Source of the DNA: Phycisphaerae bacterium
Lineage (GTDB): Bacteria > Planctomycetota > Phycisphaerae > UBA1845 > Fen-1342
Assembly: GCA_022072445.1 (NCBI GenBank)
Contig: JAJVHV010000044.1
Location: 1-43,138 of the forward strand
DNA: 43,138 bases
Reading direction: 5' to 3'
Under the pieces are notes generated by a model. The model worked only from the letters and a program-made list of their open reading frames with translations. It did no database searches and had not been told where the DNA came from. Positions 24,347-32,013 of the stretch are shown here, in pieces. Within the stretch, counting starts at the first letter, position 1, and each line of letters opens with the position of its first letter. Both the position numbers and the translations under genes were made by a program.

Positions 24347-25426
24347 GTGATCCAGAAGAATGTTAGCAAGGAATCGTCTGCGCCCGATCCGGTGCCCGAC
24401 TCGTCGCGCGATGGCACCGGAAACACCTTGCGCCCCATGACCCCGGCCCTGCTCTCGCAGCTCTTCGTCGTCCCCGCCCTGATCGTCATTGTCGTGCTCA
24501 CCTGCGCCATGCTCGTGACGCTCATGTTCGGCTGGATCGGATTCGGCCAGCGCGAAGATCTGACGCGACTCGTCGACAAGCTCGCCGCCGGAACGGGCGA
24601 AAAAGTCGTCGGCGTCCTGCTGCTGCCCAAGGAGAAGGAGCTCTGGCTCGCCGCACTGGAGCTGGCCAACCGGCTCCAGAACGCAGACCGCGAAATCCCC
24701 GCCGAGCAACGGCCTGCGCTCGCGGCCCGCCTGGCAGACGTGCTCAGCAAGACCGCCGCCGCTCCGCAACCCAGCGAGGCGACGCGCAACCGCATCACCT
24801 ACATCGCGACGGCCCTCGGGCGGCTGCGTCAGCCGCAAGTCAGCGCCCCGACGCTCGTGGCGTTACTCGATTCAGCCGAAGCTTCGACCCGCGCCGCCGC
24901 CGTCCGCGGCCTCGCCGAACTCGGCCGCGTGTCCCAGACGCAGGCCGCGGCCGGCAAGCTGGCGCAGATGCTGGCCGATGCCAGCCCGCCCGAACTGCGG
25001 ATCATCATCGCCGCCGCCCTCGGGCAGATCGCCACCCCGGGCGATGCGGCGGTGATCGCCGCCCTGCGCCAGGCGCTCGCCGACGAGAATGAGATCCGCT
25101 GGAACGCGGCCCTTTCGCTGGCGCGTCTCGGCGACCGCGGCGGCCTGGCCGACGTCGCCGACATGCTCTCGCGCGACTACTGGAAGTCCGTGAAAGTCCG
25201 CGTCAGCACCGACGACGATCGCACCCGCCCGATGAACGAAGCCGAAATCAGCCGTAACATCCGCGGCGCGCTTTCGGCGCTGCCGGGCATCAACGACTCC
25301 GCGATCGTCGCCGCCGTCGAGAAGCTGAAGTCCGATCCGAATCTGGACGTATCGAAGGCCGCCACGATAATGGCGGGCCAGCTTGGAGCGGGCGGCGGCC
25401 CGCCCGGCACGCCGGAACCCCAGTAA
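24347..25426 (+). CDS. HEAT-repeat membrane protein of the Rieske/cytochrome b cluster
   Basis: The 359-residue product has one transmembrane helix at about residues 36-65 (LFVVPALIVIVVLTCAMLVT), then HEAT-like helical repeats from about 90 to 340 (for example RNRITYIATALGRLRQPQVS, STRAAAVRGLAELGRVSQTQ, ELRIIIAAALGQIATPGDAA, IRWNAALSLARLGDRGGLAD). The repeats probably face one side of the membrane as a scaffold. The GTG at 24347 is the first start codon in frame; the ATG at 24437, which leaves the helix intact, is an alternative. It is the first gene after the CRP-type promoter and ends ten bases before the Rieske gene, so an assembly or accessory role in the bc-type complex is likely. Confidence 0.72.
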   Translation: MIQKNVSKESSAPDPVPDSSRDGTGNTLRPMTPALLSQLFVVPALIVIVVLTCAMLVTLMFGWIGFGQREDLTRLVDKLAAGTGEKVVGVLLLPKEKELWLAALELANRLQNADREIPAEQRPALAARLADVLSKTAAAPQPSEATRNRITYIATALGRLRQPQVSAPTLVALLDSAEASTRAAAVRGLAELGRVSQTQAAAGKLAQMLADASPPELRIIIAAALGQIATPGDAAVIAALRQALADENEIRWNAALSLARLGDRGGLADVADMLSRDYWKSVKVRVSTDDDRTRPMNEAEISRNIRGALSALPGINDSAIVAAVEKLKSDPNLDVSKAATIMAGQLGAGGGPPGTPEPQ

Positions 25427-25436
25427 AGGTCGTCCC

Positions 25437-26459
25437 ATGGCGAATCAGCAGGTTGTGAAGGTCTCGATCGACGCGGGTTGCATCGTCTGCGACGTGTGCG
25501 AAACCGCGGCGCCCACCGTGTTCCACGTCGCCGACGGCAAGTGCGTCGTTCGCCCCGAAGCGCTGAACGCCGAGTTCCTGCGCCCGCTCAGCGCGTCGAT
25601 TCAGGAAGCTGCCGATCGCTGTCCGGTCAGCGTGATCAAATGCGAGCTGGCGGCCGCCGTCGCCACCGCCCCAGCGCCGGCTGCCGCTCCGAAACCTGCC
25701 GCGCCGGCGCCCAGGCCCGCCGCCGCCAGACCCGAACCCGCGCCCGCCGCCGCCAAAGCCGCGCCGTACCCCGATCTCGACCCGACCATGCGCAAGCTGC
25801 TCGAAACCACGCGTTCGCGCGGCGGCACCGCGGGAATCGAGAAAGGCGCGCCCGTCTCGGCCCAGCTCAAGGACACCCCGCTCAGCAAGCTGCCGCCCGA
25901 CGCCCGCTTCCTCAAGATGATGGAAGCCGGAAAGCAAGCCGCCAAACCCGCCGCCAAGCCCAAGCCCGGCGAGCCCACCCGCCGCGACCTGCTCGTCAAG
26001 ACCGCCGGCTGGGGCACCTTCGCGCTCGGATCGGCGGTCGGGCTCTACGGCTGCGGCGTACGTTTCATGTTTCCGAACGTCCTGAACGAGCCGGAGAAGC
26101 GTATTCGCGTGGCCGCGATCGACAAGTTCCGCGAGATGCCGCCGGGCGGCGTGAACGAGGAGTGGAAGCCGCAGGGCATCTGGATCGTGCGGGTGGAGGA
26201 CCAGGTGGCGGCGTTGAGCACGACCTGCACGCACCTGGGCTGCATCCCGTCGTGGCTGGAGGCCGACCGCAAGTTCAAATGTCCGTGTCACGGCAGCGGT
26301 TTCAAGCAGACGGGCATCAACTTCGAGGGTCCCGCGCCGCGTCCGCTGGAGCGGTACAAGGTGTCGGTCGAAGACGGCATTCTGATCGTCGACAAGGGCC
26401 GCAAGTTTCAGTTTGAGAAGGGCGAGTGGGAAAACCCGGAATCGTACGTGCAGGTATGA
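25437..26459 (+). CDS. ferredoxin-Rieske fusion, iron-sulfur subunit of the bc-type complex
   Basis: The 340-residue protein combines two iron-sulfur domains. Residues 1-70 are a single-cluster ferredoxin with Cys15, Cys18 and Cys21 (CIVCDVC) and Cys62 (DRCPVSVI), enough ligands for one [4Fe-4S] cluster. An Ala/Pro-rich linker (about 70-100) and a charged segment follow. At about 181 TRRDLLVKTAGWGTFALGSA forms a twin-arginine-like motif and a membrane anchor. The C-terminal Rieske domain has CTHLGC (264-269) and CPCHGSGF (from 282), giving two Cys and two His ligands for the [2Fe-2S] centre that oxidises quinol. A ferredoxin on the N side of a Rieske anchor is unusual. AAAGG precedes the ATG at 25437. 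Confidence 0.88.
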   Translation: MANQQVVKVSIDAGCIVCDVCETAAPTVFHVADGKCVVRPEALNAEFLRPLSASIQEAADRCPVSVIKCELAAAVATAPAPAAAPKPAAPAPRPAAARPEPAPAAAKAAPYPDLDPTMRKLLETTRSRGGTAGIEKGAPVSAQLKDTPLSKLPPDARFLKMMEAGKQAAKPAAKPKPGEPTRRDLLVKTAGWGTFALGSAVGLYGCGVRFMFPNVLNEPEKRIRVAAIDKFREMPPGGVNEEWKPQGIWIVRVEDQVAALSTTCTHLGCIPSWLEADRKFKCPCHGSGFKQTGINFEGPAPRPLERYKVSVEDGILIVDKGRKFQFEKGEWENPESYVQV

Positions 26460-27172
26460 CGATGGCGCGGCGCGGCAAGCTTGGGTTCGCGATGCTCTTC
26501 ACGACGGGCGTGCTTTGGCTCGCGCCGCTGGCGAAGGCCGATCCGTGTTATCTGCGCTACGACGCCGATGGCGTGTTTCCGGAAGAGGCGGGCTGGACGC
26601 GGTTCTATGATGACGGCGCCGGCGAGAGCAGAAGCATTGACCAAGGAGTCCTCACCCTGGATACCTTGGCCTCCCGCGATATTTTCGACCTTTACGAGGT
26701 CTCGGATGAGGCGCTAACGCCGAATGCTGGCGAGGAGTTCTCGCTGTCTTGGCGGATGCAGACGACGGCGCAGGACGCGAGCTTTCCCAAGAGCGATGTT
26801 GCCGTGGGTGTGATTAACAGTGAGCACTCGTACGCTATCTTGTACATCGGTTCGGATTTCGTGACGGAGGATCGCTTTCTCGCGGGATTCACGGAGCTCG
26901 CAGCCTCTTTCGCTCCCGATGTTGCTCATACCTTTCGCTTTCTGACGCGCGACATGGAGACTTATTCGCTGTTTGTCGATGGGCAGCCGGCGTTTACCGG
27001 TGAATTCCATGACTACGCGTGGCGGGACGTACCTCGCGTGAGCTGGGGAGATGCGTTTGTCGGCTACGCGTCTCTGTCTCAGTGGGACTTTGTAGAAGTA
27101 GCTGTCACACCGGAACCGCCATCCGTACTCGCCGTCGCAGCCTGCTTACTCTTGCGAAAGAGATTTCGATGA
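26456..27172 (+). CDS. PEP-CTERM secreted protein, copy 1
   Basis: The 238-residue protein has a signal peptide (about residues 8-28, ending LAKADP), a beta-rich body (LRYDADGVFPEEAGWTRFYD, EEFSLSWRMQTT, YSLFVDGQPAFTGEFHDYAW), and a PEP-CTERM tail, VTPEPPSVLAVAACLLLRKR, which exosortase systems use for sorting. The body resembles a concanavalin-type lectin/LamG sandwich; this is a guess from strand pattern. Its ATG overlaps the Rieske stop (ATGA), so it is read as part of the respiratory operon, though nothing in it suggests electron transfer. The gene and the three that follow are visibly richer in A and T than the flanking cytochrome genes. Copy 2 lies at 27871. Confidence 0.78.
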   Translation: MTMARRGKLGFAMLFTTGVLWLAPLAKADPCYLRYDADGVFPEEAGWTRFYDDGAGESRSIDQGVLTLDTLASRDIFDLYEVSDEALTPNAGEEFSLSWRMQTTAQDASFPKSDVAVGVINSEHSYAILYIGSDFVTEDRFLAGFTELAASFAPDVAHTFRFLTRDMETYSLFVDGQPAFTGEFHDYAWRDVPRVSWGDAFVGYASLSQWDFVEVAVTPEPPSVLAVAACLLLRKRFR

Positions 27173-27834
27173 GGATCTGGCAGCTTGGGTATTTGTGTGT
27201 CATGGCTTGCGTTTCTGTCGATGCATTCGGGCAAAATTATCGATCGGATAATTTCGGCTCTGGAAAGTGGTGTGTATTTGCCCGAAATGCGCAGGCGCCG
27301 GGTTCAGGAGACTACGATTGGAATCAAGTCTCCGGTGTACTCACGATCAAGAACGATGGTACGTGGCAAATCCGCTACCAAAACGACAGCAGCTTCTTTG
27401 TAGGTACAGCGATCGATATTCCGGGAGTACTCACCCAGTCTAACGCTGGCACCGGGCAAGGATTCGCTGCACGCCTGGAGGGTCGAAGTATCATCGGTCG
27501 CGTCGATCTAGATCTGCTCAATGCTCAGCCCTACGGCGACTTCTATCTTCGCCTCGAACAGGGTGGAGGTGTTCAGGCTGTCGTAACGGCCGGCACACTG
27601 CGCATGACTTGGTCCGAGATTCCCGGCGGCATCACGAGTGCCGGTAACCTCCAGGTCGAGGAAGTATGGAGCCACCCAACATATGGATACGGTGTCAATA
27701 TGGGTGGCAACGTCGCCGGTCAGTTTCGCATTTACGAGGACATCGAAAACGGCTCGGCGGTCAGCATCGCCGGAAACCTCTCCGGCGAACTACGCGTCAA
27801 TCGAGGTTCGCGATCTGCTTGCGAGTTGAGTTGA
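27169..27834 (+). CDS. secreted QNYR-type protein, copy 1, 3' end deleted
   Basis: The 221-residue product has a signal peptide (MRIWQLGYLCVMACVSVDAF) and a repetitive beta-structured body (FGSGKWCVFARNAQAP, VLTIKNDGTWQIRYQND, TLRMTWSEIPGGITSAGNLQ, GNVAGQFRIYEDIENGSAVS). The start overlaps the previous stop by ATGA. Compared with copy 2 (28617-29896), about 614 bases are missing after GELRVNR, including both dockerin repeats; 614 is not a multiple of three, so the last nine codons read the old tail out of frame. The remnant of the original ending (VRDLLAS, stop) is visible in another frame at 27806-27829. The function is unknown and the product may be non-functional. Confidence 0.65.
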   Translation: MRIWQLGYLCVMACVSVDAFGQNYRSDNFGSGKWCVFARNAQAPGSGDYDWNQVSGVLTIKNDGTWQIRYQNDSSFFVGTAIDIPGVLTQSNAGTGQGFAARLEGRSIIGRVDLDLLNAQPYGDFYLRLEQGGGVQAVVTAGTLRMTWSEIPGGITSAGNLQVEEVWSHPTYGYGVNMGGNVAGQFRIYEDIENGSAVSIAGNLSGELRVNRGSRSACELS

Positions 27835-27850
27835 AAACGGCCCCGTGTCG

Positions 27851-27949
27851 GAACAGGACGAGCATCACCCATGAGCATCATGAATCGCGTAGGCGACTGG
27901 ATCACCGGCTCGCAGATCTGGGGCTCCATTTTTCGGCACGGCGCTCCCA
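27851..27949 (+). repeat. 99-bp repeat of the cytochrome b start, copy 1
   Basis: This segment matches 29918-30016 with only about three differences (offset 2,067). It comprises the leader and first 26 codons of the cytochrome b gene. It marks the junction of the tandem duplication: after 27949 copy 1 enters the PEP-CTERM gene while copy 2 continues as cytochrome b. Confidence 0.95.
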
Positions 27950-28626
27950 GTGCGATGGCGTTGCTCATAGCGCCTCTAGCGGCCGCCGATCCGTACTACC
28001 TGCGCTATGACGCGGACGGCGTGTTTCCTGAAGAGTCGGGCTGGACGCGGTACTATGATGATGCCGGGGTCGAAAAACGCTCGATCGAGGAGGGTGTTCT
28101 CTCGCTGGACACGACCGGGGCGCTGGAGATCTTCGACTTGTACGAGGTGGTAATTCCGGCGTTGAACCTCAAGTCGGGCGAGTCGCTCCGCGTATCCTGG
28201 CGCATGCAGACCGTCGACACGAACGCTGAGTTTCCGAATAGCGATGTGAGCGTGGCGATCGTTAATGAGCGCGGCGCTTTTGCCGGCTTCTACATCGCGA
28301 GCTCCTATCTGATCGAGTTCCGGTATCTGCTCGGATACGACGAGCTGCACGTGCCGATTGCTCCCGGCGAGTTTCACACGTATGAGTTTGCAAGCTTCGA
28401 CATGGAGACTTATGATCTCTATGTGGATTCACAGCTTGCCATAAGTGGGGAATTCCATGATTTCGCATGGCGCGATGCGCCGCGAGTAGGTTTTGGCGAT
28501 TCGGTTACGGGGTATACATCGGTGTCGCTCTGGGATCGCGTCGAAGTCTCAGTAACACCGGAACCAGCGTCGCTCGTTGTGCTGTTGGTGCTCGGACTGA
28601 CGAGGAGAATTCTGACATGGCGTTAG
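27871..28626 (+). CDS. chimera: cytochrome b N terminus fused to PEP-CTERM protein, copy 2
   Basis: The first 26 residues ([26 protein letters not shown]) are identical to the start of the cytochrome b protein at 29938. From residue 27 on (AMALLIAPLAAADPYYLRYD) it is a homologue of the PEP-CTERM protein at 26456, ending VTPEPASLVVLLVLGLTRRI. The front of the original signal peptide has been replaced by the amphipathic cytochrome b leader. The remaining hydrophobic stretch is short, so export may be impaired. The frame is intact over 251 codons. This is the expected product of a tandem duplication whose right break lies in codon 26 of cytochrome b and whose left break lies in the PEP-CTERM signal peptide. 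Confidence 0.85.
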   Translation: MSIMNRVGDWITGSQIWGSIFRHGAPSAMALLIAPLAAADPYYLRYDADGVFPEESGWTRYYDDAGVEKRSIEEGVLSLDTTGALEIFDLYEVVIPALNLKSGESLRVSWRMQTVDTNAEFPNSDVSVAIVNERGAFAGFYIASSYLIEFRYLLGYDELHVPIAPGEFHTYEFASFDMETYDLYVDSQLAISGEFHDFAWRDAPRVGFGDSVTGYTSVSLWDRVEVSVTPEPASLVVLLVLGLTRRILTWR

Positions 28627-29896
28627 CGAGAGTTGTTTGTATATCAGTGCTTTTCTCCGGAATCTCGAGTTTTTCCGCGGCGCAGAACTACCGCGCGGAG
28701 ACTTGGGGAAGCGGAAAATGGTGCGTCTTCATCCGAAACGGTCAAGCGCCCACCATGTCCACTACACCTGGGACAGCCAGTTTGGCTTCCTCACTCTTCG
28801 TGATGATGGAACTTGGGTGATTCGATACCAGAACAACAATAGTTTCTTCGCTGGCTCGGCGATCGATATTCCTGGTGTCCTGACCACGCTCAACGCGGGG
28901 CACGGACAAGCCTTCCACGTGCGGCTCGAGGGGCGTGACATTCTGGGTACGGTTGACTTGGATAGGCTGAATGCATCACCCTTTGGGGATTTGTATCTTC
29001 GGCTTGAGCAGGGAGGTGCAGTCAAAGCGCTTGTTGGTGCGGCTAGCATGCTTCGTATGACCTGGTCCGAGATTCCCGGCGGTATCACAAGCGCTGGCAA
29101 TCTCCAAGTCGCGGAGGTTTACAGCCACGCGACGTTCGGCTACGGCGTCAACATCGGTGGCAACGTCGCCGGGCAGTTTCGCATCTATGAGGACATTGAG
29201 AACGGCTCGGCGGTCAGCATCGCGGGAAACCTCTCGGGCGAGCTGCGCGTCAATCGATACCTGGCAGGCGAGATTCGAATCAACGGCTCGTTGATCGACG
29301 GCTCGTACGCCAACGAAATCCGGATTGAGAACGATATTCTTTCCACGGGCGCCATCGCCGTCGACTACAACGGCTGGCAGAGCGGCGACGACTGGCAATC
29401 CGGCGCCCACGTCTTGGTGGGCGGCGACGGCGGGGCCGTATACACAAGCAACACGCCATCCGAACGCATCTGGGAGATCACGCCCTGCAAGGGCGACATG
29501 AATAATGACGGCTCGGTCAACGGGTTTGACGTCGATCCGTTCGTATTAGCGCTCGCTGGCGCAACCGGCTACGCCTCTGCGTACCCAGGGCTGGCTGGCA
29601 GCATGGTCTTTCACGGCGATTTGAACTGCGATGGAAATCTCAATGGCTTCGATGTCGATCCGTTCACCGATCGTGTCATCGAAAGCTGCTGCCTTGCGAC
29701 CTGCGGCTCTTGCGGCGATGGACTGCTTGGCGGCGGGTCACACGACCCAGCGACGATTGCCGATCTCTTCAAGGACAATTTGAGCGAGGGCGGGCTGGGC
29801 GTTTTCCTCAACATACTCGACGATATGATCGCAAGCGCCGACAGCGAGACTGTCGCCGAATTCTGGACCATTGTTCGCGACCTGCTCGCGAGCTGA
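28617..29896 (+). pseudogene. secreted QNYR-type protein with dockerin tail, copy 2, frameshifted
   Basis: The gene starts at 28617, overlapping the chimera by ten bases, with signal peptide MALARVVCISVLFSGISSFS and mature start QNYRAETWGSGKWCVFIRNG. After QAP the frame is lost: the homologous continuation (HHVHYTWDSQFGFLTLRDDG) is one frame back, from 28751. Restoring one C in the run CCC at 28749-28751 gives a full-length protein of about 426 residues. It would include the repeats shared with copy 1, a second beta block (YLAGEIRINGSLIDGSYANE), two dockerin-like loops (GDMNNDGSVNGFDVDPF, GDLNCDGNLNGFDVDPF) and a C-terminal helix region. Whether the shift is real or a sequencing error cannot be told. 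Confidence 0.75.
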
Positions 29897-29917
29897 GTTG
29901 ATATGGGCACAGTGACA

Positions 29918-30016
29918 GAACAGGACGAGCATCACGCATGAGCATCATGAATCGCGTAGGCGACTGGATCACCGGCTCGCAGATCTGGGGCTCCATCTTT
30001 CGGCACGGCGCCCCCA
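29918..30016 (+). repeat. 99-bp repeat of the cytochrome b start, copy 2 (native position)
   Basis: This is the partner of 27851-27949 at the true cytochrome b start. Homology between the two copies also extends leftwards through the QNYR-type gene tails (27806 against 29873, same offset of 2,067 bases) but at lower identity. Confidence 0.95.
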
Positions 30017-30723
30017 AGGATCGCCGCACGCGGGCGATGGTCGTTCTGACGAACGTCTTTCTGCATCTGCACCCGGTCGCCGTGCGCAAAAGCGGCATCA
30101 AGCTGAGCTTCACCTGGTGCATGGGCGGGCTGACGTTCTTCCTGTTCCTGGTGGAGACCATCTCGGGCGTGCTGCTGATGTTCTACTACCGCCCCGTGGT
30201 CGAATACGCCTATACCGACATTCAGGGATTGCGGGCGCACGTGACGCTCGGCCTGCTGCGCGAGATTCATCGCTGGGGGGCACACGCGATGGTGATCGCC
30301 ATCTGGCTGCACATGATGCGCGTGTTTCTGACCGGCAGCTACAAGCCGCCGCGCGAGTTCAACTGGGGCGTCGGCGTCATCCTGCTGGTGTTGACGTTAT
30401 TGCTGAGCTTCACGGGCTATCTGCTGCCGTGGGATCAGTTGGCCATGTGGGCCATCACGGTCGGGTCGAACATGGCCCGCGCCACGCCCGTCCTCGGCAA
30501 CGAAGGCCCCGGCGCCGCCTTTCTCACCATCGGCGGCGCGCCGATCATCCACGCCGGCTCCGACGCGCGTTTCGGCCTGCTGGCCGGCACGTTCGTCGGC
30601 GAGAACGCGCTGCTGCGTTTCTACGTGTTGCACTGCGTCGCGATTCCGCTCGCCGTCTCCGTGCTGATCGCGGTGCACTTCTGGCGCATCCGCAAGGACG
30701 GCGGCATCAGCGGACCGCTCTAA
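29938..30723 (+). CDS. b6-type cytochrome b, N-terminal subunit of a Rieske/cytochrome b complex
   Basis: The 261-residue membrane protein resembles cytochrome b6. Two histidine pairs bind the b haems: IHRW and WLH, 14 residues apart, and LHCVAIP with VHF, 15 apart as in b6. Cys61 in FTWCMGGLT aligns with the Cys35 of b6 that binds the extra haem c-i covalently, so that haem is probably present. [11 protein letters not shown] and the end [11 protein letters not shown] are also b6-like. About 45 extra N-terminal residues form an amphipathic leader. With the Rieske and C-terminal subunits it would oxidise menaquinol or another quinol and pump protons. Four foreign genes now separate it from the Rieske gene. 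Confidence 0.94.
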   Translation: MSIMNRVGDWITGSQIWGSIFRHGAPKDRRTRAMVVLTNVFLHLHPVAVRKSGIKLSFTWCMGGLTFFLFLVETISGVLLMFYYRPVVEYAYTDIQGLRAHVTLGLLREIHRWGAHAMVIAIWLHMMRVFLTGSYKPPREFNWGVGVILLVLTLLLSFTGYLLPWDQLAMWAITVGSNMARATPVLGNEGPGAAFLTIGGAPIIHAGSDARFGLLAGTFVGENALLRFYVLHCVAIPLAVSVLIAVHFWRIRKDGGISGPL

Positions 30724-30855
30724 GCGCGGCAGCGGTCAGATGCAGAATCAAGTGACAAGTGACAAATGACTAGTGGCAAGCGAACAAGGCGCCTGGCAGA
30801 CAATGCAGAGCAACACGGCGAATGACAATCGTACGCACGAACCTGAGCGAGAATC

Positions 30856-31953
30856 ATGCTAGCTGAATCCGGCTCCATGCAGGGTCTGATCGACCTCATC
30901 TTCTCCCCGTCGGTCATCTTCCTCGGTTCGTCGGCAATCCTCGCCGCCTATCTCACCTTCCGCCGCGCGCTGGCCCGGCCCACGGCGGCGGTCTTCGCGT
31001 TCTTCATCTTCACCGCGATCTACATCTGGCTGTGCACGGCGATCAAGGACCACGACGGCCGCCTGATCGCGCTCTTCCCCGACAACTTCCCTATCACCCT
31101 CATGCTCTACTCCACCTTCAGCCTCGCCTGGCTGGGATTGTGGAAAGCGGTGCAGAACGACGACCGTGTCGCCCGCGGCGAGCCGCTCATCGAGGCCGGC
31201 GCCGACGACAAGGTCTTCACCTGGCCCGATCTGGTCTACACCGAGCTGATCTGCATGGTGGTGGCCACCGCGGCGATCACGGTCTGGGCAATCGTGTTGA
31301 AAGCCCCCCTCGAACCGCCCGCCAACCCGATGGACATTCCCAATCCGTCGAAGGCGCCCTGGTACTTCCTCGGATTGCAGGAGTTGCTGGTCTACTTCGA
31401 CCCGTGGATCGCCGGCGTGCTGCTGCCCGGCTTCATCATCGTCGGCCTGATCGCCGTTCCCTACATCGACAAGAACCCCAAAGGCAACGGCTACTACACC
31501 TTCAGCGAACGCCCCCTGGCGATCTCGCTCTTCTACTTCGGCTTTCTGATCATGTGGGTCGTGCTGATCATGCTCGGCACGTTCCTCCGCGGCCCGAACT
31601 GGAACTTCTTCGCCCCCGGACACCAGTGGGACCCGCACCAGTCCGCCGCCCTGCTGAATATCAACGTGTCCGACATCTTCTGGATCAAGCTGCTGGGCGG
31701 CGGGCTGCCGTCGAATTTCGTCATCCGCGAGATGCCCGGAATCGTGCTGCTGGCGGTCTACTTCATCCTCATCCCGGTCGCGCTGGCCCGCACGCTCTTC
31801 GCCCGGCTCTTCCGCCAGATGGGCTTCGTTCGCTACGCGATCTTCATGGTGCTGTTCATGACCACCGCCCTGGTCCCGATCAAGATGATCTTCCGCTGGA
31901 CCATCAACCTCAAGTACATCGTCGGCATCACGGAGTACTTCTTTAACGTCTGA
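30856..31953 (+). CDS. cytochrome b C-terminal (subunit IV-type) membrane subunit, extended
   Basis: The 365-residue protein has two extra helices at the front (about 10-60), then the subunit IV-type core: PPANPMDIPNPSKAPWYFLG holds the Qo-site motif as APWY in place of PEWY, and LQELLVYFDPWIAGVLLPGF and IVGLIAVPYIDKNPKGNGYY follow. Three or more further helices reach the C terminus, making it about twice the length of PetD. Loss of the motif glutamate is a known variation in some menaquinol-using complexes. The 132-base gap after the b6-type gene contains a short AAGTGAC/AAATGAC tandem repeat near 30750-30770. ATG 30856 is used; ATG 30886 is possible. Confidence 0.9.
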   Translation: MLAESGSMQGLIDLIFSPSVIFLGSSAILAAYLTFRRALARPTAAVFAFFIFTAIYIWLCTAIKDHDGRLIALFPDNFPITLMLYSTFSLAWLGLWKAVQNDDRVARGEPLIEAGADDKVFTWPDLVYTELICMVVATAAITVWAIVLKAPLEPPANPMDIPNPSKAPWYFLGLQELLVYFDPWIAGVLLPGFIIVGLIAVPYIDKNPKGNGYYTFSERPLAISLFYFGFLIMWVVLIMLGTFLRGPNWNFFAPGHQWDPHQSAALLNINVSDIFWIKLLGGGLPSNFVIREMPGIVLLAVYFILIPVALARTLFARLFRQMGFVRYAIFMVLFMTTALVPIKMIFRWTINLKYIVGITEYFFNV

Positions 31954-32013
31954 CGCCACCGGGACGCCGGCGCGCTCGCCGGCGGCCGTCCGAATGCAGA
32001 TACAGGACAACGC

